Source: Chloroflexota bacterium (GTDB lineage Bacteria > Chloroflexota > Dehalococcoidia > UBA1127 > JACQUN01). Taken from it: a DNA stretch of 12,119 nt. The notes under the pieces are model-generated. The model ran no database searches, was not told where the DNA came from, and saw only the letters and a program-made list of their open reading frames with translations. How positions within the stretch are numbered: the stretch's first letter is position 1; each line of letters begins with the position of its first letter. Made by a program: the position numbers and the translations under genes. Positions 1 to 5,278 of the stretch are shown here, in pieces. The stretch lies in assembly GCA_016210285.1 (NCBI GenBank), contig JACQUN010000166.1, positions 1 to 12,119 of the forward strand, in the 5' to 3' direction.

Positions 1-270
1 GCCTTCCAGGGGACGCACGCGTACACCTCAGCGGGGACCTTCAAGGTCTCGGCCACCGTGACCAAGAGCGGATTTATCCCGGGCATCACCCCGAAGGGGT
101 TCACCACTGCGGGGTTCCCCAGGACGGTTACCGTGCTGACACCCACGCCCACGCCGAGTGCCACCGCCACGGCGACACCCACCGTGACGCCTACTCCTAC
201 CCCAACGCCCGTGCCTCCGACGCCCACGGCCACCCCCACGGCGACGCCCACACCAACCCCCACACCGTAG
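1..270 (+). CDS. C-terminal fragment of a PKD-type surface/secreted protein with Thr-Pro tail (5' end outside window)
   Basis: The frame is open from base 1 to the TAG at 268-270, so this is the last 89 codons of a longer gene; a GTG at 58 is an internal codon and not a believable start. The first 20 residues (THAYTSAGTFKVSATV) look like the last strands of a PKD or similar Ig-like domain, whose usual ending is H-x-Y-x2-G-x-Y-x-V-x3-V. After about 25 further residues the protein becomes a 44-residue run of Thr-Pro and Ala-Thr dipeptides that goes to the stop codon. Such Thr-Pro tracts are common as extracellular linkers in Chloroflexota and are probably glycosylated or extended stalks (inference). 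Here the tract is terminal, with no membrane anchor or sorting signal after it. The full protein and its function cannot be known from this fragment. Confidence 0.8.
   Translation, partial: AFQGTHAYTSAGTFKVSATVTKSGFIPGITPKGFTTAGFPRTVTVLTPTPTPSATATATPTVTPTPTPTPVPPTPTATPTATPTPTPTP
139..267 (+). repeat. Low-complexity Thr-Pro coding repeat
   Basis: Irregular tandem repetition of ACN-CCN codons (ACGCCC, ACCCCC and variants) with interspersed GCN-ACN codons. It encodes the C-terminal Thr-Pro/Ala-Thr tract of the gene that ends at 270. Third positions vary between units, so the tract is kept at protein level and is not a recent slippage array, although slippage and misassembly are likely in such DNA. 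Confidence 0.85.
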
Positions 271-275
271 AACGT

Positions 276-306
276 CAGGGGTGTCCCGGCCGCGGGTGCA
301 CCCCTG
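276..306 (+). terminator. Stem-loop after the PKD-protein gene, terminator-like without U-tract
   Basis: Perfect 8-bp arms CAGGGGTG (276-283) and CACCCCTG (299-306) enclose a second 4-bp stem CCCG/CGGG (285-288, 293-296) with a GCCG loop. It starts six bases after the stop codon at 270, where an intrinsic terminator would lie, but no T-run follows. Its 3' arm overlaps the place where the -35 of the downstream lysA promoter should be, so it could also affect lysA initiation. A terminator role is inferred from position and strength only. Confidence 0.45.
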
Positions 307-325
307 CGGCGTCCCCTGCTATAAT
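297..325 (+). promoter_or_regulatory. Extended -10 promoter of the lysA-holB-ricT operon
   Basis: TGCTATAAT at 317-325 is a perfect extended -10 (TGn plus TATAAT) in very G+C-rich surroundings. With 17-bp spacing the -35 would be TGCACC (297-302), a poor match, which is typical of extended -10 promoters. The predicted start of transcription is near 332, giving a leader of about 24 bases that holds the Shine-Dalgarno of the TTG start at 356. It rules out the longer lysA reading frame that opens at 281, because that start codon would lie upstream of the transcript. Confidence 0.65.
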
Positions 326-344
326 CAGCCTAAGACCCATATCC

Positions 345-349
345 AGGAG
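345..349 (+). promoter_or_regulatory. Shine-Dalgarno that fixes the lysA TTG start
   Basis: AGGAG ends six bases before TTG 356-358. No comparable site precedes the in-frame GTG at 281. Together with the promoter at 317-325 it decides the start. Confidence 0.7.
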
Positions 350-355
350 ACCCCC

Positions 356-1672
356 TTGGACATCCGCGAGCTGGCCCACGTGCTCCCCGATACCGCCAGG
401 GTGAACGCGAAGGAGCACCTGGAGATTGGCGGCTGCGACACCGTCGAGCTGTCCAGGGAGTACGGCACGCCCCTCTACGTCTTCGATGAGACCACTTTGC
501 GAAACCGCTGCCGCGCCTTCCTGGAGGAGTTCCGACGCCGCCACCCCAACACGGCCGTCCTCTACGCCTGCAAGGCCTTCACCAACACCGCCCTGCTCCG
601 CATCTTCCAGACCGAGGGCCTGGGGCTGGACGTGGTCTCCGGCGGTGAGCTGGCCGCTGCCAGGGCCGTCTCCTTCCCCCCGGAGCGCATCTACTTTCAT
701 GGCAACAACAAGTCGCCCCAGGAGCTACAGGAGTCCCTGGGGTACGGCATTGGGCGTATCGTGGTGGACAACCTGCACGAGCTGGAGGTCCTGGAAAAGC
801 TAGCTGCCCAGGCCGGCAAGACCCAGCCCATCCTCCTGCGCCTGACGCCGGGGATTGACCCCCACACGCACGCCCACACCACCACAGGGGTCCTGGACAG
901 CAAGTTCGGCATCCCCGTCGCCACGGGGGAGGCAGCGGAGGCCGTGGGCCGGGCCCTGGCCTGCGAGCACCTGGAGCTGGTCGGGCTGCACTTCCACCTG
1001 GGCTCGCCCATCTTTGAGTTGGAGCCCTACGCCCTGGCCCTGCGGGTGGTCATAGAGTTCGCCGCCGGGCTCGCCGACCGGGGGCTTTGGATGGAGGAGC
1101 TGAGCCCAGGCGGGGGCTTCGCCATCGCCTACACCAGGGACCAGCGCCCTCCCTCCATCGGGCAGTACGCCGAGGCCATCACCTCCACGTTGAAGGGCCA
1201 GGCGAAGACCCTGGGCCTGCCCCTGCCCCGGCTCGTCATCGAGCCAGGGCGGGCCATCGTGGGACCCGCAGGCGTTGCCCTCTACACCGTCGGGGCGGTC
1301 AAGGAGATACCGGGCATCCGCAAGTATGTGGCGGTGGACGGCGGCATGGGGGACAACATCCGTCCCGCCTTGTACGGGGCGCGCTACGAGGTCCTGGCGG
1401 CCAACCGCATGGGCGAGGAGGTGCTGGAGCCAGCCACCATCGCCGGGAAGTACTGCGAGTCCGGCGACATCCTGGCGCGAGACGCCCTGCTGCCCCGCCT
1501 GGCGCCGGGAGACGTGGTGGCCCTGCCCGCGGCGGGGGCCTACTGCCCCTCTATGGCCAGCACGTACAACCACAACGGCCGCCCGGCGATGGTGCTGGTA
1601 AAGAGCGGGCAGGCCCGCCTCATCCGCCGCCGAGAGACCTACGAGGACCTGCTGCGGAACGATGTAGTCTAG
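356..1672 (+). CDS. lysA: Diaminopimelate decarboxylase
   Basis: A 438-residue PLP enzyme that decarboxylates meso-2,6-diaminopimelate to L-lysine in the cytoplasm, the last step of the DAP route. It has the family's usual length and fold-type III (alanine racemase-like) barrel plus C-terminal beta domain. Visible motifs are YACKAF with the PLP Schiff-base lysine at K73, HFHLGS, the glycine-rich phosphate-binding loop SPGGGF (G252-G254), EPGRAIVGPAG, CESGD with the second-subunit active-site cysteine C367, and the signature around AYCPSMASTYN near the C-terminus. The TTG start is chosen because it follows AGGAG by six bases and a short leader from an extended -10; the frame continues upstream to GTG 281, but those 25 residues look non-coding. 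It heads an operon with holB two bases downstream. CESGD and overall similarity favour DAP over ornithine/arginine decarboxylase. Confidence 0.95.
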   Translation: MDIRELAHVLPDTARVNAKEHLEIGGCDTVELSREYGTPLYVFDETTLRNRCRAFLEEFRRRHPNTAVLYACKAFTNTALLRIFQTEGLGLDVVSGGELAAARAVSFPPERIYFHGNNKSPQELQESLGYGIGRIVVDNLHELEVLEKLAAQAGKTQPILLRLTPGIDPHTHAHTTTGVLDSKFGIPVATGEAAEAVGRALACEHLELVGLHFHLGSPIFELEPYALALRVVIEFAAGLADRGLWMEELSPGGGFAIAYTRDQRPPSIGQYAEAITSTLKGQAKTLGLPLPRLVIEPGRAIVGPAGVALYTVGAVKEIPGIRKYVAVDGGMGDNIRPALYGARYEVLAANRMGEEVLEPATIAGKYCESGDILARDALLPRLAPGDVVALPAAGAYCPSMASTYNHNGRPAMVLVKSGQARLIRRRETYEDLLRNDVV

Positions 1673-1674
1673 CC

Positions 1675-2817
1675 ATGTGGAGCATCATCGGCCATGAGGC
1701 GGCGGTGCGCTTCCTGGGGCAGAGCCTGGCTCGCGATGCCCTGGCCCATGCCTACCTGATCCTTGGCCCTCCTCATGTTGGCAAGGGCACCCTGGCCATG
1801 AACCTGGCCCAGGCCGTGAACTGCGAGAAGGGGGGAGGACCTCTCTCCCTTGGTCCCCCTCTCCTTGCGAAGGAGCGGGGGAAAGATTTGCTTGAAGGGG
1901 CTACCCCCTTTCAAGCTTCCCTGGCCGGGGCTCCGCCTCTCCCTACCGGCGAGGGGGCCGCCATCCCCTGCGGCGAGTGCGCCCAGTGCCGGCGTATCGC
2001 CGCGGGCCGCCACGCTGATGTCGTGGTGCTCCGGGTAGAGGGGAGCGAGGGGCGCAAGGTCATCACCATTGACCAGGTGCGGGAGGTGCAGCGCCAGGCC
2101 AGCCTGAAGCCCTACGAGGGCCGCTGCCGCGTCTTCATCTTCGACAGGGCAGAGGACCTGAGCGAGGAGGCATCCAACTGCCTCCTCAAGACCCTGGAGG
2201 AGCCGCCCCCCCAGACCCTGCTCCTGCTCCTGGCCGCGAATGAGGAGACGCTGCTGCCCACAGTTCGGTCCCGCTGCCAGCGTATCGAGCTGCGCCCCCT
2301 TCCCGAAGGGACAGTGGCCTCCGCCCTGGAGGCGCGCTTCGGCGTGGCGCCGGAGAAGGCCAGAGGGCTGGCGAGGCTCTCCCGCGGGGCGCTTGGATGG
2401 GCCATCCACGCAGCCCGCGACCCCTCGATCCTGGAAGAGCGCAGCCGCCGCCTGGAACGCCTCACCTCTCTCCCTGGGGCATCGCTGGAAGAGCGCTTCG
2501 CCTACGCCGCTGAGCTGGCCGGCCTCTTCACCAGGGACCGCCCAGCGGTCCAGGAGGTATTGGCGCTGTGGGTTTCCTGGTGGCGTGATATGATAGTGGT
2601 GCACTCGGGCCTGGCCGAGGCCGTTGCGAATCTGGATCAGCTTCCACTCTTGCAGGAGCAGGGCAAGCACTACCCCACGGAGAAAGCCGCCAGAGCCGTC
2701 AGAGCCATCTTGCGGAGCAGCGAACTGCTGGAGCTCAATGCGAACCCGCGCCTGGTCCTGGAGGGGTTGATGCTGGCGGTCCCGCAACCCGCTCAGGCAC
2801 AGGTATCTTCAGGGTGA
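1675..2817 (+). CDS. holB: DNA polymerase III delta' subunit, with an in-frame insertion in the zinc module
   Basis: A 380-residue clamp-loader AAA+ protein, which with delta and tau/gamma loads the beta sliding clamp in replication. It starts with HolB-like MWSIIGHE, then a P-loop GPPHVGKGT (G31-T39) with Gly in the usual Ser/Thr place, as in ATPase-degenerate delta' subunits, the SNCLLKTLEEPP motif, and the SRC motif in TVRSRCQ that supplies the arginine finger to the neighbouring subunit. The four zinc cysteines are C50, C99, C102 and C105. In E. coli delta' eight residues separate the first two (C50, C59); here 48 do, so about 40 residues (roughly 55-96) are inserted. The DNA of the insertion is palindromic (separate entry). 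The ATG lies two bases after the lysA stop without a strong Shine-Dalgarno, suggesting coupling. The C-terminal oligomerisation domain looks complete. Confidence 0.92.
   Translation: MWSIIGHEAAVRFLGQSLARDALAHAYLILGPPHVGKGTLAMNLAQAVNCEKGGGPLSLGPPLLAKERGKDLLEGATPFQASLAGAPPLPTGEGAAIPCGECAQCRRIAAGRHADVVVLRVEGSEGRKVITIDQVREVQRQASLKPYEGRCRVFIFDRAEDLSEEASNCLLKTLEEPPPQTLLLLLAANEETLLPTVRSRCQRIELRPLPEGTVASALEARFGVAPEKARGLARLSRGALGWAIHAARDPSILEERSRRLERLTSLPGASLEERFAYAAELAGLFTRDRPAVQEVLALWVSWWRDMIVVHSGLAEAVANLDQLPLLQEQGKHYPTEKAARAVRAILRSSELLELNANPRLVLEGLMLAVPQPAQAQVSSG
1834..1956. repeat. Palindromic element inserted in frame inside holB
   Basis: About 120 bp of consecutive inverted repeats that match the extra codons of holB. 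Hairpin 1: CCCCCTCTCCTT (1855-1866) against AAGGAGCGGGGG (1870-1881), 11 of 12 paired, loop GCG. Hairpin 2: GCTTGAAGGGG (1890-1900) against CCCCTTTCAAGC (1905-1916), one bulge, loop of four. A weaker third pairing is CCCT/AGGG at 1941-1955. Hairpin 1 resembles the intergenic palindrome at 3671-3693 (both read CCTCTC-TTG-CGA-GAG-GGGG in outline). The element has no stop in the holB frame. Its borders are estimated from where HolB similarity should resume and may be off by several codons. Confidence 0.7.
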
Positions 2818-2829
2818 GGGGATAGTTCA

Positions 2830-3663
2830 GTGGTTACAGCCACAGGCTACAGCATCGTGGGGGTACGCTTCCGGCGTGCGGGCAGGCTGTACTTCTTTGA
2901 CCCACGAGGGCTCGACCTCCAGCCCAACGACCAGGTGGTGGTGGAAACGGAGAAGGGCCAGGAGGTGGGCTGGGTGGTCGTCGCCCCCAAGCAGGTGATC
3001 CACAGCGATGTCACCGAGCCATTGAAGCCAGTCCTGCGCAAGGCCTCCCCCGAGGACCTCGCGCGCCAGGAAGAGTTGCTGGGAAAAGCAAGGGAGGCCC
3101 TGCTGCTGGGCAGGCTCAGGGCCCAGCGTCTGGGCCTGCCTCTCAAGCTGGTTGATACCCAGTACACGCTGGACGGCGGTCGCCTGTTCGCCTACTACAC
3201 CGCCGAGGAGAAGGCGGACTACCGACCCCTGATCGGGGCCCTCGCTGACTTCTTCCACGTACGGGTGGAGCTTCGGCAGGTGGGTACTCGAGATGAGACC
3301 AAGCTGGTGGGCGGCATCGGCCGCTGCGGCCAGGTCCTGTGCTGCGCCCTGTGGCTCACCAGGTTTGACCCGGTCACCATCAAGATGGCGAAGGAGCAGC
3401 ATCTCCCCATCAGTGCCACCAACCTGGCGGGCCAGTGCGGCCGCCTCCGCTGCTGCCTGCGCTTTGAGTACGAGCAGTACCGCGCCTTGAACAAGGCCCT
3501 TCCTCGGACGGGGTCATGGGTCACAACCCCAGGCGGGCGCGGGAGGGTCCTCGTTGGGCACCCGCTCAAGGAGACGATCTCCGTGCTGCTGGAGGAGTCG
3601 GAGGCGGTACGCGAGTTCCCCATCTCCCAGGTCACACCAGAGCCCCACGAGAGCGGAGGGTAG
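2830..3663 (+). CDS. ricT: PSP1-domain protein RicT (YaaT family), Fe-S regulatory complex subunit
   Basis: A 277-residue cytoplasmic protein of the PSP1/YaaT family. In Bacillus subtilis RicT joins RicA and RicF in a complex with iron-sulfur clusters that helps RNase Y mature mRNAs and affects sporulation and competence; the role outside Firmicutes is not established. The N-terminal beta-rich PSP1 part (VGVRFRRAGRLYFFDP) is followed by a helical stretch (about 75-105) and the conserved core FAYYTAEEKADYRPLIG. The diagnostic cysteines are in two parallel motifs, C166-x4-C171-C172 (CGQVLCC) and C203-x4-C208-C209 (CGRLRCC), which fit metal-cluster binding. The GTG start follows GAGGGG (2816-2821) by eight bases, 12 bases after holB. 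The holB-ricT order is the same as in Bacillus (holB-yaaT), supporting both calls. No RicA or RicF homologue lies in this window. Confidence 0.9.
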   Translation: MVTATGYSIVGVRFRRAGRLYFFDPRGLDLQPNDQVVVETEKGQEVGWVVVAPKQVIHSDVTEPLKPVLRKASPEDLARQEELLGKAREALLLGRLRAQRLGLPLKLVDTQYTLDGGRLFAYYTAEEKADYRPLIGALADFFHVRVELRQVGTRDETKLVGGIGRCGQVLCCALWLTRFDPVTIKMAKEQHLPISATNLAGQCGRLRCCLRFEYEQYRALNKALPRTGSWVTTPGGRGRVLVGHPLKETISVLLEESEAVREFPISQVTPEPHESGG

Positions 3664-3670
3664 CTCAGGT

Positions 3671-3693
3671 CCCTCTCTTGATACGAGAGAGGG
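3671..3693. repeat. Palindromic repeat between convergent ricT and HNH genes; possible bidirectional terminator
   Basis: CCCTCTCTTG (3671-3680) pairs with CGAGAGAGGG (3684-3693) over 10 bp with one T-G wobble and loop ATA, followed by GGCTGGGGGTGAGGG. It lies eight bases after the ricT stop and 22 bases from the HNH stop on the other strand, so it could terminate both transcripts, though no T-run is present on either side. The layout (CCCTCTC-type hairpin plus GGGGTGAGGG tail) is that of small dispersed palindromes seen in many G+C-rich bacteria. It resembles hairpin 1 inside holB. Confidence 0.65.
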
Positions 3694-3714
3694 GCTGGGG
3701 GTGAGGGCCGCGCC

Positions 3715-4218
3715 CTACAGCCAGGGGATGAACTTACGCCACTCTTCCAACACCGGCCGGTGCTGGAAGAAGGCGTAAGGATGAGGTCGAGGCGCCCTGG
3801 GAGAGCGCAGGAGCCGCATCTGCGCCTCACTGGGGGTCCTCCCAGCCTTGCGGTGGTTGCACGGGATACAGGCACTCACGACATTCTCCCAGATGTGGGG
3901 GCCGTGGCGGTGGCGGGGCTGCACGTGGTCCAACGTGAGGTCCCGCGTCTGCCTTCCACAATACTGGCAGGTGTACTGGTCCCGCAGGAACACCTCGCGC
4001 CTGGATAGCCGGCGCTGGACGGACGGGCGCTTCACAATGTAGATGAGGCGGATCACCGACGGGATGACAAGGCTCAGCGAGGCGGTGTGAATCTCCCCAC
4101 GGCCGTTCTCCAGCGGTTCTGCCTTGCCCTTCCCCAACAGAACGACTGCACGCCTGACGTCGCAGACGTTCAGGGGTTCATAGTTCAGATTCAATACCAA
4201 TACCGGTGAGTTCAACAT
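3715..4218 (-). CDS. Stand-alone HNH endonuclease-fold protein, function unknown
   Basis: A 167-residue protein of the McrA-like HNH family. An N-terminal domain (SPVLVLNLNYEPLNVCDVRR, then KAEPL) precedes a zinc-stapled HNH domain: C84-x2-C87, the catalytic core LTLDH (D97, H98), ENVV with N112, and C117-x2-C120 followed by N121-H122. Catalytic and zinc residues are all present, so it is probably an active nuclease. Proteins with this N-terminus are common single-copy chromosomal genes in Chloroflexota, Deinococcota and Actinomycetota, with no agreed function; nothing here ties it to an intein, intron or restriction system. The ATG at 4218 gives the usual 'VLVLNxxYEPL' N-terminus. A TTG at 4233 would add five residues. 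It lies 172 bases after cvpA in the same direction and may have its own promoter. Confidence 0.85.
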   Translation of the reverse strand: MLNSPVLVLNLNYEPLNVCDVRRAVVLLGKGKAEPLENGRGEIHTASLSLVIPSVIRLIYIVKRPSVQRRLSRREVFLRDQYTCQYCGRQTRDLTLDHVQPRHRHGPHIWENVVSACIPCNHRKAGRTPSEAQMRLLRSPRAPRPHPYAFFQHRPVLEEWRKFIPWL

Positions 4219-4284
4219 CTCTGCCCGTCGCAAGCCCTGCCCCCGTAACCGCGGGCGCAGCCACCCTCCTTCCTCCCCCTACCA

Positions 4285-4318
4285 GCCGGAACCCAGGTCA
4301 CAACCCCCTGCTTCCGGC
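4285..4318. promoter_or_regulatory. Inverted repeat in the HNH gene leader, possible operator or leader hairpin
   Basis: Perfect 7-bp arms GCCGGAA (4285-4291) and TTCCGGC (4312-4318) with a 20-base spacer, lying between the candidate HNH promoter and the HNH start. It could be an operator half-site pair or an RNA stem in the leader. A chance occurrence is possible in G+C-rich DNA. Confidence 0.3.
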
Positions 4319-4331
4319 ACCCGTGGTTACC

Positions 4332-4360
4332 ATCGTAGCAGAGCGCCAGCGGCCTGCCTA
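4332..4360 (-). promoter_or_regulatory. Candidate minus-strand promoter for the HNH gene
   Basis: Read on the minus strand: TAGGCA (4360-4355; 4 of 6 to TTGACA), a 17-base spacer ending in TGC, and TACGAT (4337-4332; 4 of 6 to TATAAT) with the extended -10 TG. It would give a leader of about 107 bases to the ATG at 4218. No other clear promoter was seen in the 172-base gap between cvpA and the HNH gene (4219-4390), which otherwise holds only the inverted repeat at 4285-4318. Confidence 0.35.
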
Positions 4361-4390
4361 CTCCATGATGCTCCTTGCGAGCTTTTCCCC

Positions 4391-5278
4391 TCACCGCAGC
4401 CGGTACTCTGTCGTCGAATCAAAAGGCACATCCATCTCGGAGCCCGGGAAGCTGACCGATGCGGTTCCGTACACCCGGAACTTTATGGCCTGCCCCTGGC
4501 TCAATAGGGCAAACACGATGCTGGCCAAACGCGTGTCCTTCACCGTCACGAGAAGGCTGAAGGGCGTCTCCCCCTTGGCCCGAAAGCGCACTTTCCGCTG
4601 CTCCCCCTGGCCCAGCAGATTCCACTGCCCTGCGTCGTCGTAGTAAATGCGGTAGGTGACGAGCTCCAGGGTGCCCCCCACGGTGTTGGGGTTCTGCAGC
4701 TCCTCCTGGGCTTCTACCGTCAGGCTGGAGGCGCTCACCTCTCGCAGGGTCACCCCCTTCAGAGCCACCTCCGGGCTTTTCACCTTGGACACGAGGGGCA
4801 ATTGGTCCTTGAAGGCGCCTGGCAGCAGCCCCAGGACAAGCGGCATGTTGTCTGCCAGCGCCGGTGCGACAGTAGAGTCCTCAATGGCCTTGGGGAAAGG
4901 CCCAAAGGGGAACGACCAGAGCGCCACGATGAGGGCGCTGATGATGAACGCCCCCGAGGCAGCCCCTATCAGCGCCCCGACCAGGCGGTCCACCCACCCC
5001 AGCATCACAGCAGTCAGGACCCCTTTGACAACCAGAGAGGCCAGCCAGGCGGTCACCAGGGTGGCCAGAAAGACAAGAGCGAACCCTGCTACTCGGGCCA
5101 GGTTGGGATCGTCGATAGCTGTGAACCTGCTGCCCAGGGCAGCGCCAAAGCGACCGGCAAGGAAGATCCCCGCCAGGACTCCCACAATCAAGAACAGGCC
5201 CTTGATGGCTCCGGTCCGCCAGCCCATGAGCGCCAGGATGATGAGCACCACGATGATGAGGATATCCAGCCAGTTCAT
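4391..5278 (-). CDS. CvpA-family membrane protein fused to a C-terminal LEA14/WHy domain
   Basis: A 295-residue protein with two parts. Residues 1-125 are CvpA-like, with four predicted membrane segments (about 4-20, 25-45, 63-84, 99-122) and the family's DRLVGALIGAASG near the last one. Ordinary CvpA proteins, linked to colicin V export, biofilm and envelope homeostasis, end soon after this. Here a linker leads to residues about 170-293, which read as a LEA type 2 (LEA14/WHy) beta-sandwich: LTVEAQEELQNPNTVGGTLE, a Y-x-IYY strand, LLGQGE, and a conserved ending with FRVYGTASVSFPGSEMDVPF. Placing that domain outside the membrane is inference. The start codon overlaps the lon stop as ATGA and has a strong AAGGAGGA (5285-5292) inside lon, so translation is probably coupled. 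Function is not established. Confidence 0.8.
   Translation of the reverse strand: MNWLDILIIVVLIILALMGWRTGAIKGLFLIVGVLAGIFLAGRFGAALGSRFTAIDDPNLARVAGFALVFLATLVTAWLASLVVKGVLTAVMLGWVDRLVGALIGAASGAFIISALIVALWSFPFGPFPKAIEDSTVAPALADNMPLVLGLLPGAFKDQLPLVSKVKSPEVALKGVTLREVSASSLTVEAQEELQNPNTVGGTLELVTYRIYYDDAGQWNLLGQGEQRKVRFRAKGETPFSLLVTVKDTRLASIVFALLSQGQAIKFRVYGTASVSFPGSEMDVPFDSTTEYRLR

Noticed and set aside
281..355. Longer lysA reading frame starting with GTG at 281
   Set aside because: It would start inside a hairpin and upstream of the extended -10 promoter at 317-325, has no Shine-Dalgarno, and adds residues unlike LysA. TTG 356 with AGGAG is better.
326..355. Lysine riboswitch before lysA
   Set aside because: The leader from the predicted start is only about 24 bases, far too short for that aptamer.
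1087..1674. Frame upstream of holB that overlaps lysA
   Set aside because: It is the open frame upstream of the real ATG 1675; its product is Arg/Gly-rich shadow sequence of lysA.
3715..4218. HNH gene as homing endonuclease or restriction enzyme
   Set aside because: It stands alone with its own N-terminal domain, is not inside an intein or intron, and has no methyltransferase partner next to it; the methyltransferase 6 kb away resembles small-molecule enzymes.
3517..4308. Shared 12-mer GGTCACAACCCC near 3518 (in ricT) and 4296 (HNH leader)
   Set aside because: A single 12-base match, one copy within coding sequence and with unrelated flanks, is probably chance.
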